From Oligoflexia bacterium (GTDB lineage Bacteria > Bdellovibrionota > UBA1018): a stretch of 32,303 nucleotides of DNA. The position numbers and the translations under genes were made by a program. Within the stretch, counting starts at the first letter, position 1; the number at the start of each line of letters is the position of its first letter. The stretch lies in contig CAIUGE010000047.1 of assembly GCA_903898645.1 (NCBI GenBank), positions 1-32,303 on the forward strand, given 5' to 3'. The notes under the pieces were generated by a model. The model was not told the DNA's origin. It worked only from the letters and a program-made list of their open reading frames with translations, and made no database searches. Positions 16,535 to 24,312 of the stretch are shown one piece after another.

Positions 16535-18673
16535 TTAGATGTGGACTCTTTCTGCGCTGATAACGTCCTTGTGGCTTTCGAGGGTAGTCATCATCTTTTG
16601 CAGCTGTATCGTGCTTGTGACTTCGAGATCAAAGAGCAAAATTGCTTTGCGGTCTTTTGTTGTGCGAACAAGGGCGGAAGTAATATTGCTCCCTGAGGAA
16701 CTGATAAGATGGGAAAGTGTTGCAAGGAGGCCGGGTTCATCTGTTGCTACAATGCGTGTACGAACATGGCGTTTGATTAGGCCTTGATTTGCCCAGGCAA
16801 CGTCTATACGTCGATCCGGATCCATATCAAGTGTTTTTGTACATTGTGCTGTGTGCACTGTCACGCCACGTCCGCGTGTAATGAATCCAGTAATGGTGTC
16901 ACCAGGAAGGGGTGTGCAGCAACGTGCAAATCGTATAAGGACATCGTCAATGCCTGCGACTTGAATAATACTATGGGTGTCGCTTTTGTGCGTTGCTGAG
17001 CGAAAAATCTTCTCCATGGTAGTTGGCTCAGGAGGCTTGATGTCGAGCATGTTCTCGGGCGCAATTTTACCGTAGCCTATGGCGCGGTACATGTCCTCCG
17101 TGCTTGAAAAGGAGTGCTTTTCGGCGAGCTGCTGGAGAACATCTATTTTCTCTTGCTTATTAAGAGATGTGCCTGTTGTTCGAAGAGCTTTGTCGAGGAG
17201 TTCTTTGCCAAGGATGCCTGCGCGTTGCCGCTCTTGCGTTTTAATAACAGAACGTATTTTTGCTTTCGCCCGAGAGCTGCAAACGATCTTGAGCCAGTCT
17301 TTTGACGGGCTTTGGAGAGCTGATGTTTCAATCTCAATGCTATCGCCTGACTTGAGTCTATGGCGGAGAGGGACCATCTTGCCATTGACTCTGGCGCCAG
17401 TACAATGGTGACCGACATCTGTATGTACGGCGTAGGCAAAATCGAGGGGTGTTGCTCCATGGGGAAGTTGTTTGATTTCGCCTTTTGGCGTAAAAACAAA
17501 AATATCCTCAGCGAAAAGGTCAATCTTGACTGTTTCTAAAAACTCATTAGGATCCTGGAGAGCCTTGTGCCATTCAAGAAGGCGGTCGACCCAGGCGATG
17601 TTCCCTGATTGTTTGGAGTCAAACTTGCCTTCTTTATACTTCCAGTAGGCAGCGATGCCGCCTTCGGCAACAAGGTGCATTTCCTGCGTTCTGATCTGAA
17701 TTTCAATACGCTCTCCGTGGGGACCGATGACACTTGTGTGTAAGGATTGGTAGGAATTCGCCTTAGGAATTGCAATGTAGTCTTTAAAGCGGCCTGGTAT
17801 AGGTTTGTAGGCAGCATGAATAACGCCGAGCGCTTTGTAGCATTCAGTGATGCTTTCAACGATAATGCGGTATGCAATGATATCGAATATTTGCTCATAT
17901 TCGAGCTTTCGACGCTCCATTTTTCTATAAATAGAATAAAAGTGCTTTGCGCGACCTGTGACGAGAGCTATGATGTCGTACTCTCTGAGTTTTTCGTCAA
18001 TGATATGGGTGACTTCTTCAGTGAAGAGTTCGCGCTCTTTCTTTGTTTTGGATATTTTCTGTGCAATTTTATAGTAAATGTCTGGGTGTAAAAAACGTAA
18101 ACAAAGATCTTCGAGTTCCATTTTAATGCTACTCATGCCAAGGCGATTGGCGATGGGTGCGTAGATATCGAGTGTTTCTTGCGCGATGATTTTTTGTTTT
18201 GCTTGGCTCATGAATTCAAGCGTACGCATATTATTGAGCCGATCGGCAAGTTTGACAAAGATAACGCGAATATCTTTTGCCATAGCAATAATCATTTTAC
18301 GAAAATTTTCTGCCTGCTTTTCTTCCGTTGTTTTGAATGTAATTTTCGATAATTTTGTGACGCCATCTACAAGTTCGCTGATCTCAACAGAAAATTCCTG
18401 TTTAATTATCTCAAGAGTCATGCTGGTGTCTTCAATGGTGTCATGAAGAAGGCCTGTCACAATGCTTGCGATATCAAGCTTCATGTCAACAAGAATTGCA
18501 GCTACTTCGACAGGGTGCACGAAGTACGGTTCACCACTTTCTCTTTTTTGGCCTGCATGCGCTTGTTGCGCCATTGAATACGCTTTTGTGATAAGACTTT
18601 TATCGGCATCAGGGTAGTATGACGCGAGGGAGTGGTAGATTGATTCTATGCTGGCTGGTGGTGTTTTCGTCAC
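16535..18673 (-). CDS. spoT: Bifunctional (p)ppGpp synthetase/hydrolase (Rel/SpoT)
   Basis: Makes and degrades the stringent-response alarmone. It has 712 residues, the long RSH type. HD hydrolase domain: YFVHPVEVAAIL and GLLHDTIEDTS (His77, Asp78), so the hydrolase looks intact. Synthetase domain: RFKDYIAIPK (295-304) has the RxKD form typical of bifunctional Rel/SpoT rather than the ExDD of RelA, followed by SYQSLHT and IEIQIRT. Then a TGS domain (IFVFTPKGEIKQLPHGATPLDFAYAVH), a Cys-rich CCTPLPGD segment and a C-terminal ACT domain. The GTG start directly follows the gmk stop. rpoZ, often found between gmk and spoT, is absent. Confidence 0.95.
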   Translation of the reverse strand: MTKTPPASIESIYHSLASYYPDADKSLITKAYSMAQQAHAGQKRESGEPYFVHPVEVAAILVDMKLDIASIVTGLLHDTIEDTSMTLEIIKQEFSVEISELVDGVTKLSKITFKTTEEKQAENFRKMIIAMAKDIRVIFVKLADRLNNMRTLEFMSQAKQKIIAQETLDIYAPIANRLGMSSIKMELEDLCLRFLHPDIYYKIAQKISKTKKERELFTEEVTHIIDEKLREYDIIALVTGRAKHFYSIYRKMERRKLEYEQIFDIIAYRIIVESITECYKALGVIHAAYKPIPGRFKDYIAIPKANSYQSLHTSVIGPHGERIEIQIRTQEMHLVAEGGIAAYWKYKEGKFDSKQSGNIAWVDRLLEWHKALQDPNEFLETVKIDLFAEDIFVFTPKGEIKQLPHGATPLDFAYAVHTDVGHHCTGARVNGKMVPLRHRLKSGDSIEIETSALQSPSKDWLKIVCSSRAKAKIRSVIKTQERQRAGILGKELLDKALRTTGTSLNKQEKIDVLQQLAEKHSFSSTEDMYRAIGYGKIAPENMLDIKPPEPTTMEKIFRSATHKSDTHSIIQVAGIDDVLIRFARCCTPLPGDTITGFITRGRGVTVHTAQCTKTLDMDPDRRIDVAWANQGLIKRHVRTRIVATDEPGLLATLSHLISSSGSNITSALVRTTKDRKAILLFDLEVTSTIQLQKMMTTLESHKDVISAERVHI

Positions 18674-19234
18674 CTAACGTTTCCTAAGATGTGGCAGAAG
18701 GATCTGCTCGATCTGCTTGGATGCTACTTCGAGATCTTTATTGATCACGCTATGATCGCATTCGTGCTTGCGAGCGATCTCTTGTCGCGCATGCATAAGA
18801 CGCATAGCAATGGTTGCCTCATTATCTTCACCACGTGCACGAAGTCTTTGCTCGAGGACTTCGATTGATGGTGGTTCAATAAAAATACGAAGTGTTCTGT
18901 AGGCGCGAGCAAGATTTGCTGCCCCCTCGAGATCGATATCAAACAGAAGAGATTGGTTGTTTGTTAGTGCCTCATCGATCGATGATTTCAGTGTGCCATA
19001 CCAGTTATTATGGACATGTGCGTATTCGGCAAAAGCATCTTTTTGTTTGAGTTCTAAAAATTGCTCCTCAGTGACAAAGTGGTAGTCCACTCCTTCTTGT
19101 TCTTTACCGCGGGGCTGACGGGTTGTGACGGAAATGGAAATATTGATAATAAAATCAGCCAAGATCCTTTTACAGAGCGTTGTTTTGCCTGCGCCAGATG
19201 GTGCGGAGAGTATGATGAGTAGAGGGTTACTCAT
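18674..19234 (-). CDS. gmk: Guanylate kinase
   Basis: Phosphorylates GMP to GDP in guanine nucleotide synthesis, cytoplasmic. It is 186 residues, close to the usual 200. P-loop SAPSGAGKTTL near residue 10; GMP-binding SVTTRQPRGKEQEGVDYHFV; then DIDLEGAANL and the lid-region Arg residues RLRARGED. It overlaps accA by 8 bases and abuts spoT, so GTP supply and alarmone synthesis, which uses GTP/GDP, are encoded on one transcript. Confidence 0.96.
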   Translation of the reverse strand: MSNPLLIILSAPSGAGKTTLCKRILADFIINISISVTTRQPRGKEQEGVDYHFVTEEQFLELKQKDAFAEYAHVHNNWYGTLKSSIDEALTNNQSLLFDIDLEGAANLARAYRTLRIFIEPPSIEVLEQRLRARGEDNEATIAMRLMHARQEIARKHECDHSVINKDLEVASKQIEQILLPHLRKR

Positions 19235-20177
19235 GGTAGGCCTGTGTCCCTATAGCTCGAAATTTTTCAGCACGGTGCTCCTTACAGTTGACTGAAGTAA
19301 GCTCGTGAAAGGCATTCTGTATTGCGCAGTGCAAGAGTGCTGCGGCCTCGTCCCAATTTCGGTGTGCGCCGCCTGGAGGTTCTGGAACAATGCCGTCAAT
19401 AATGCCTAATGAGAGGACATCGCGGGCATTCATTTTAAGTTTCTCGCTTGCTTTTTCCGCAAGCGATGCGTCATTCCATAAAATGGAGGCACAGCTTTCA
19501 GGCGAAATCACTGAATAGATGCTGTACTCTTGCATCAGCACTATGTTGCCGATGCCAATAGCAAGGGCACCGCCAGATCCGCCTTCGCCGGTAACGATGG
19601 AGACAATAGGAACGCTGGTAGCAAACATACTCACGAGTGCTTCAGCTATTGCCTGTGATTGCCCACGCTCCTCTGCATCGATACCGGGGTAGGCACCTGG
19701 CGTATCTATCAGTGTCAGTATAGGAATCTTGAAGCGATCTGCAAGCTCGTAAAGCCTTATAGCTTTTCTGTATCCTTCCGGGCGAGCCATGCCAAAATTG
19801 CGATCCATCTTCTGTTTTGTTGTTCGGCCCTTTTGTGACCCAATAATCATAAGGGAGGAGCCTTGGAATGTGGCGAGGCCCCCTAAGATTGCTTCGTCCT
19901 CTCCAAATGCGCGATCTCCTGAAAGCTCGTAAAAATCAGGGAAGAGTCGATCAATGTAGTCACGGAGATACGGCCTTTGTGGATGGCGTGAGAGTTGAAC
20001 GCGTTGCCAGGGTGAGAGTTTTGCAAAGGTGCTTTCGATAAGCCCTGCAATTTTTTGCTCTAAAGTGCACATCTCATCGTGGAAGTCCATGCCTTGCTTT
20101 TCAGCAAGTTCACGAAGATCAGCAAGTTTTTTTTCCAAATGTACAATTGGCTTTTCAAAATCAAAGACGCCGTCCAT
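19227..20177 (-). CDS. accA: Acetyl-CoA carboxylase carboxyltransferase subunit alpha
   Basis: Alpha subunit of the carboxyltransferase that makes malonyl-CoA, the first step of fatty-acid synthesis. It has 316 residues (E. coli 319). Typical N-terminal helix with FEKPIVHLEKKLADL, then SRHPQRPYLRDYI, GDRAFGEDEAILGGLA, GSQKGR, NFGMARPEGYRKA, LTLIDTPGAYPGIDAEERGQ and GEGGSGGALAIG. No accB, accC or accD is nearby; bioB at about 28 kb would supply the biotin cofactor. The ATG lies 26 bases after the lipoprotein gene, so the genes are probably one operon. Confidence 0.96.
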   Translation of the reverse strand: MDGVFDFEKPIVHLEKKLADLRELAEKQGMDFHDEMCTLEQKIAGLIESTFAKLSPWQRVQLSRHPQRPYLRDYIDRLFPDFYELSGDRAFGEDEAILGGLATFQGSSLMIIGSQKGRTTKQKMDRNFGMARPEGYRKAIRLYELADRFKIPILTLIDTPGAYPGIDAEERGQSQAIAEALVSMFATSVPIVSIVTGEGGSGGALAIGIGNIVLMQEYSIYSVISPESCASILWNDASLAEKASEKLKMNARDVLSLGIIDGIVPEPPGGAHRNWDEAAALLHCAIQNAFHELTSVNCKEHRAEKFRAIGTQAYHE

Positions 20178-20203
20178 AGGATGAGTAAATTAGCCTAATA
20201 TGG

Positions 20204-20578
20204 TCAGTCGGTATAGCCTTTTTTCGGGGCATGTTCCCACCCAGAGACCCGGAAGTTCTCAAAGTAGACAATGGGTGCCTCGTTGGTGCCAGTACGGTGA
20301 TAGATCCATCTTTCGGCACCTGGGTTACCAGAAGTTTGCTTTTCGGCAGGTTCTCCCCAAGACACAAGGACATCTTCATGTGTCATGCCGAGGACAATGT
20401 GGCCGAGGCGCAGGGCTCTGTCCATGTCATCGTCACTTGGCTGAATGCTTGATGGCTTGCGTTGTGCCTGAAGTCTTTGCTCCTCTTCGATGCGTTCGCC
20501 AATACGATCATGGCTATCTAGGTGATTAAGGGCATTGAGTGCAGCGCATCCTGTCATGATAAGGAAGAAGTAGCTCAT
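20204..20578 (-). CDS. Small lipoprotein with SmpA/BamE-like domain
   Basis: A 124-residue protein beginning MSYFFLIMTGCAAL, a very short lipoprotein signal with lipobox IMTGC (lipid-modified Cys11). After a charged helix (about 18-50), the segment VLGMTHEDVLVSWGEPAE with the later WIYHR and VYFENFRVSGWE matches the pattern of SmpA/OmlA/BamE-type domains, which sit in the periplasm on the BAM complex or related structures. That family link is from pattern only. AGGAG lies about ten bases before the ATG. It is first in the accA-gmk-spoT group, divergent from the FliL-like gene by 49 bases. Confidence 0.75.
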   Translation of the reverse strand: MSYFFLIMTGCAALNALNHLDSHDRIGERIEEEQRLQAQRKPSSIQPSDDDMDRALRLGHIVLGMTHEDVLVSWGEPAEKQTSGNPGAERWIYHRTGTNEAPIVYFENFRVSGWEHAPKKGYTD

Positions 20579-20627
20579 ACGCCATCTTCTCCTGTGCTTT
20601 TAGAAAAAAAAAGCCGAAAAAGTATTT

Positions 20628-21245
20628 ATGACGGACGATGTGAAAGAGGTGTCTCGCTACCAGGAGTTCCTGCGTAAGATGCGAAAGGGGGGGGCTCTGC
20701 GGGCTCTCTTTCTTCTCATGCAGGCATTTGTCTCGCGTGACTATGTGACAAGACATGCGGCCTATGGATTTCTTCTCTCGCTGAGTTGTGGGCTTGTTGC
20801 ATCTTCCATGATGGGCGTGCGCCTTGTTCGCTCTTTACGGCATGTGCATGAGGCAGCGCTCCATTTGGAGCTTGCCGACGAGCAAGGCCGTCAGAAGCGC
20901 GAGCATGCCGAATCATTGCGTCTTTCAAGTGAGCTGAGTATAGGTTCATTTAAAGTTCCTATCAATGTGCCACTCGATAATGCGGCGCGTTTTTCTTCGG
21001 TCAGTATTGCTGAAATAGAAGTAGTTGTTGAGTGCGATGGCACTGAGACACGCGAATTTATTAATAAATATATTGAGCTTGTGCGAGATCAGGTCACACG
21101 GACTATTCTGCCTGTTGATCGTGAAGAGATTATGTCACCTGATGGTAAAAAGCATCTGAAGACAATTATTATGAAGCGTTTGAATGCTTGGTTGTTGCGT
21201 GGCCGTATTAAAAGCATCTATTTTTCAAAGTTCATTCTTACTTAG
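20628..21245 (+). CDS. FliL-like stator-associated membrane protein
   Basis: A 205-residue protein with a cytoplasmic N-terminus of about 45 residues, one membrane helix (AAYGFLLSLSCGLVASSMMG region) and a periplasmic domain. The C-terminal half reads like FliL: IEVVVECDGTETREFI, LVRDQVTRTILPVDREE, SPDGKKHLKT, LNAWLLRGRIKSIYFSKFI. FliL proteins form rings around MotAB-type stators. No flagellar genes are in the window, so it could serve a flagellum, a gliding motor or another stator system. It overlaps the convergent regulator by four bases. Confidence 0.82.
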   Translation: MTDDVKEVSRYQEFLRKMRKGGALRALFLLMQAFVSRDYVTRHAAYGFLLSLSCGLVASSMMGVRLVRSLRHVHEAALHLELADEQGRQKREHAESLRLSSELSIGSFKVPINVPLDNAARFSSVSIAEIEVVVECDGTETREFINKYIELVRDQVTRTILPVDREEIMSPDGKKHLKTIIMKRLNAWLLRGRIKSIYFSKFILT

Positions 21246-22468
21246 ATTTTATGGCGTTTGAGCATTTCAAAAAGTGTTGAGCGTGCAATGCCAAGTATCT
21301 GGGCTGCCTCGGTGCGGTTTCCGCTTGAGAGTTTAAGGGCACGGATGACCATGATGCGTTCCATGTCGTGGAGTTTTGTGACACCGTGGAGCATGGCTTC
21401 TTCGCTACAATCATCCAAAAATTCAAAAGAGTCAGTACTTAAAAAAGTATCACTACTATAAGAAAATGTTGCAGCGCATTCTATGACTTGTTTCAATTCG
21501 CGCACATTGCCTGGCCATCCGTAGGATTTGAGTTTGAGCATGGTGCTATGGGTAGGGATTTTCTTGAATCTTTCAGCAAAAAAGTGTGTCAGCAGTTCTA
21601 TATCCTGAGGTCTGTCTCTGAGGGGAGGGATCGATAAGGTGATAGATGCAATACGGTAGTAGAGATCGTGACGCATTGCTCCACTTTTAATCAATTCTTT
21701 GAGAGGTTTATGCGTTGCGCAAATGAGACGTATATCGGCTTTAATAGTTTTGTCTGATCCTACTGGGCGTATTTCGCCGCTATCTAAAAATCGAAGGAGT
21801 TTGACCTGCATATCGAGTCCTAGATCACCTATTTCATCTAGGAAAAGTGTACCGCCGTGGGCAGATAGGAGAGCTCCTCGTCTTTGGGACTCGGCACCAG
21901 TAAAAGCGCCACGTGTATGGCCAAAGAGTTCGCTCTCTGCAAGTGAGAGAGGGAGAGCGGCACAGTGAAGGGGGATAAAGGGGCCATCTTTTCGTTCGCT
22001 CCAGGCATGAATGATCTTGGCCAGGACTTCTTTACCGGAGCCTGTTTCCCCATGCAGGTAGATAGGTAAGTCAGTTGTCGCAGCTTTTCGCGTGCGATGA
22101 AGCAGTCTAATGCCGACAGAGGAGCAAGTTATCCATGCTTGTAGATGCGATGGAGTTTTTGGAGCAATGTTTGTCTCAGATAGGAGAGATTCAATGCTTA
22201 TGCGTGTTTCACCCCAGAGAAAGGGTGCTTGGAGTGGTAGTTCGGCTGAGTCGATTTCAAGACTCCCAATGAACCCTCTTTTTCCGTGCAGATCAATCCA
22301 AAATTTTCCATCTTTTTCATGCAGATGTGCGATAGCGTCCCCTAGTGAGGTGTCTCGCAGCCTAATGCCTGCTTCTTCTCGGGTACCTAAGGAGAGCGTG
22401 GTGCCGTTGAAAGGCACGTACCGAGTATGTCCTGAGGGGTCTTGTATCTTTACTTGCCAAGTAGCCAT
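21242..22468 (-). CDS. FHA-domain sigma-54-dependent transcriptional activator
   Basis: A 408-residue enhancer-binding protein. N-terminal ~95 residues look like an FHA phosphothreonine-binding domain (LSLGTREEAGIRLRD, then LHEKDGKFWI). The AAA+ domain has Walker A GETGSGKE (140-147), the sigma-54-contact loop GAFTGA, Walker B LFLDEIGDL and the PPLRDRPQDI segment. The C-terminal Fis-type helix-turn-helix is GNRTEAAQILGIARSTLFEMLKR. There is no receiver domain, so input is probably a phosphothreonine on a partner. A further ATG at 22510 is in frame but overlaps the engB ATG on the other strand, so MATWQVKIQD at 22468 is the likelier start. The architecture is frequent in myxobacteria. Confidence 0.9.
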   Translation of the reverse strand: MATWQVKIQDPSGHTRYVPFNGTTLSLGTREEAGIRLRDTSLGDAIAHLHEKDGKFWIDLHGKRGFIGSLEIDSAELPLQAPFLWGETRISIESLLSETNIAPKTPSHLQAWITCSSVGIRLLHRTRKAATTDLPIYLHGETGSGKEVLAKIIHAWSERKDGPFIPLHCAALPLSLAESELFGHTRGAFTGAESQRRGALLSAHGGTLFLDEIGDLGLDMQVKLLRFLDSGEIRPVGSDKTIKADIRLICATHKPLKELIKSGAMRHDLYYRIASITLSIPPLRDRPQDIELLTHFFAERFKKIPTHSTMLKLKSYGWPGNVRELKQVIECAATFSYSSDTFLSTDSFEFLDDCSEEAMLHGVTKLHDMERIMVIRALKLSSGNRTEAAQILGIARSTLFEMLKRHKI

Positions 22469-22472
22469 AGCT

Positions 22473-22488
22473 CTTGCACTGATGCAAG
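22473..22488. promoter_or_regulatory. Perfect palindrome in the divergent start region of the activator and engB
   Basis: CTTGCA-CTGA-TGCAAG, six-base arms, five bases upstream of the regulator's ATG at 22468. It could be an autoregulatory operator for the Fis-type DNA-binding domain, or, in the mRNA, a hairpin that covers the ribosome-binding region. Confidence 0.4.
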
Positions 22489-22508
22489 CACTGTGCCTAT
22501 TCTGAGGC

Positions 22509-23132
22509 ATGGAAGAAGGTCATGTCGTAACGCTTGCTGATTGCGCCCAGCTTGAAGGGCTCTTTGGTCCTAAGGGGATGCTGACGTATGCAGACCCTAG
22601 AATTGCCTTTATTGGGCGATCGAATGTGGGTAAAAGTACGCTCATTAATGCAATCTTAGAAAGAAAGTGGGCTTTTTCGAGTAAAACACCTGGAAAGACT
22701 CGAGCTATCCATTTCTACAATGCAAAGCATCTTGGATCCATTTTTGTTGACTTGCCTGGGTTTGGTTTCGCTCGTGTTTCTTATCAGGAGCGGAAATCTT
22801 GGGAAAAGCTCCTTGAACAGTACTTTCGTTATGACACAAAACTGAGACTTCTTTGTTTGATTTTTGACAGCAGGCGCTCTGAGATGGATCTCCATGTTGC
22901 TGATTTTTGTGCGAAGCTAGGCATCCCCTTTATTGTGATATTCTCGAAATATGATTGCCTTAAAAATCAGAAGCTGCGAGCTGAAAGTCAGCGCCACATC
23001 GCAAGTATGAAAGAGGCACTTTCTGCAGATGAGCTTTTCTTGTCGACATTCATTGTGTCAAGTACAACAAAAGACGGCATACCTGCTTTGAGGGCATTTA
23101 TCCAGAAAGGGAGACATGGTTCCGATCTATAG
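22509..23132 (+). CDS. engB: Ribosome-biogenesis GTP-binding protein EngB (YihA/YsxC)
   Basis: Essential small GTPase for large-subunit assembly, 207 residues, the usual size. G1 GRSNVGKSTLIN (36-47), G2 region TPGKTRAIHFYN, G3 DLPGFGFARV, G4 FSKYD (usually TKxD) and G5 SSTTKDG are all in place. The ATG at 22509 has GAGG only one base upstream, so initiation signals are weak, and the divergent regulator begins just to the left. It overlaps the next small gene by 17 bases. Confidence 0.94.
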   Translation: MEEGHVVTLADCAQLEGLFGPKGMLTYADPRIAFIGRSNVGKSTLINAILERKWAFSSKTPGKTRAIHFYNAKHLGSIFVDLPGFGFARVSYQERKSWEKLLEQYFRYDTKLRLLCLIFDSRRSEMDLHVADFCAKLGIPFIVIFSKYDCLKNQKLRAESQRHIASMKEALSADELFLSTFIVSSTTKDGIPALRAFIQKGRHGSDL

Positions 23133-23316
23133 AGTATTGTTGGCAATTGAGTGTCTTCTTGCATTCCTGAGTCTTGTGTCTTTTCGGCCTCCGCATTGGC
23201 TGGAGCGATTTTTAGGTCCTGTTGGTATAGGTCTTTGGATAGGCGTGAATATTGGTTTTCTTTTTTGCTGGTCGATTATTCTTGGGGCTGCTTCAGTCAT
23301 GGTGCAAAATTTGTGA
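23116..23316 (+). CDS. Two-helix mini membrane protein of unknown function
   Basis: 66 residues with two hydrophobic segments (about 6-22 and 36-62) separated by FRPPHWLERFLG. It is supported as a real gene by a good ribosome-binding site (AAAGGGAG, four bases before ATG), by starting within engB, and by a stop that overlaps the GTG of the next gene as GTGA. No family recognised. The coupling suggests it helps or regulates the LD-carboxypeptidase or cell-envelope recycling, which is inference. Confidence 0.65.
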   Translation: MVPIYRVLLAIECLLAFLSLVSFRPPHWLERFLGPVGIGLWIGVNIGFLFCWSIILGAASVMVQNL

Positions 23317-24200
23317 GAATAGCATGTATTGCGCCTTCAGGTAGGGTTGCAATTGATGCACTCCATGCAGGCTGTAGGCGCTTGAAGAGAGTCTTTGGAG
23401 TGACACCCTGGATTCATCCTGCATGTTATGAAGAAGATGGTTTTTATGCAGGGTCTGATAGGGTGAGGGCTCTTGCTCTGTATGAGTCAGCTTTTGAGGC
23501 GGATATTCTTTGGTGTGCTCGTGGAGGATCTGGCGCAATGCGTCTTTTGCCGCTCCTTGATACCATGAAGGCGCCTCCTTCAAACAAGCTTCTCGTTGGG
23601 TTCTCTGATGCAACAGCACTTTTTGATTATGTTCGCTCACGTTGGGGTTGGTCAACGCTGCATGCACCCATGCCTGCGACACGCATGTTTGCGAGTATGC
23701 GTGTTGCGCACCTCCAAGAGCTTGAAAAATACCTTACAGGTCATGTTAAATGTGTTTGGCGCCTTGAGCGGCATGGACCGTCCTGCCAAGTGCGGGCGCC
23801 CTTGATTGGGGGGAATCTTGCAGTCCTTAGCCACTTGATGGGGACTGATTTTGAGCCTTTCCATACGCAGTCGATACTTTTTCTTGAAGATATTGATGAG
23901 CCATTTTACAAAATCGCACGCATGCTCACGCAATTCAAACTCTCGCCAAAATTCCGGGATTCTGTCCGTGCGATTGTGCTTGGATCATTTTCTGGCTGCC
24001 GGGACACTTCTGGAGCTGGTGTTACGTTGCTTGACCTTTTTCGTGATATGGATTTGCCTGTTTTTTCTGGGCTCCCTATGGGGCACGGCATGGCGGATCA
24101 TGCGCCTTTAGTGCTTGGTGGTATGTATGAGCTCAAGGGGCATTCTTTGCGGCTCCTTTCCTGGGATTGGAGACTTGACGCGGATGCAGTTATCCGCTAG
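23313..24200 (+). CDS. ldcA: Muramoyltetrapeptide (LD-)carboxypeptidase, peptidase family S66
   Basis: Removes the terminal D-Ala from murein tetrapeptides during peptidoglycan recycling, cytoplasmic. It has 295 residues from GTG 23313. The N-terminus RIACIAPSG is the standard family start, and the longer open frame to 23151 is discarded because it precedes that start and overlaps the mini-protein. Catalytic Ser98 lies in LLVGFSDATALFDY; the expected Glu is in ILFLEDIDEP and the His in GHGMADHAPLVLG. ARGGSGAMRLL forms the substrate region. Translation is probably coupled to the mini membrane gene through GTGA. Confidence 0.93.
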   Translation: MRIACIAPSGRVAIDALHAGCRRLKRVFGVTPWIHPACYEEDGFYAGSDRVRALALYESAFEADILWCARGGSGAMRLLPLLDTMKAPPSNKLLVGFSDATALFDYVRSRWGWSTLHAPMPATRMFASMRVAHLQELEKYLTGHVKCVWRLERHGPSCQVRAPLIGGNLAVLSHLMGTDFEPFHTQSILFLEDIDEPFYKIARMLTQFKLSPKFRDSVRAIVLGSFSGCRDTSGAGVTLLDLFRDMDLPVFSGLPMGHGMADHAPLVLGGMYELKGHSLRLLSWDWRLDADAVIR

Positions 24201-24215
24201 TTTCGCCAAACAAGT

Positions 24216-24301
24216 GGCTCTCTGGTGGAACGGTAGACACGTCAGCCTCAAAAGCTGATATCCGCAAGGGTGTGCGAGTTCGAGTCTCGCGGGAGCCACC
24301 A
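24216..24301 (+). tRNA. tRNA-Leu (anticodon CAA)
   Basis: An 86-base class II tRNA with CCA encoded. Acceptor GGCTCTC pairs with GGGAGCC (one T-G pair) plus discriminator A. Anticodon stem TCAGC/GCTGA encloses loop CTCAAAA, so the anticodon is CAA, reading UUG. A long variable arm follows, then T arm GCGAG-TTCGAGT-CTCGC. The gene for a GT87 protein begins 11 bases downstream. Confidence 0.97.
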
Positions 24302-24312
24302 TAATAAAAGTT

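Noticed and set aside
23151-23312. Extended N-terminus of the LD-carboxypeptidase
   Set aside because: The family begins at RIACIAPSG; the extra sequence is an out-of-frame reading of the mini membrane gene.
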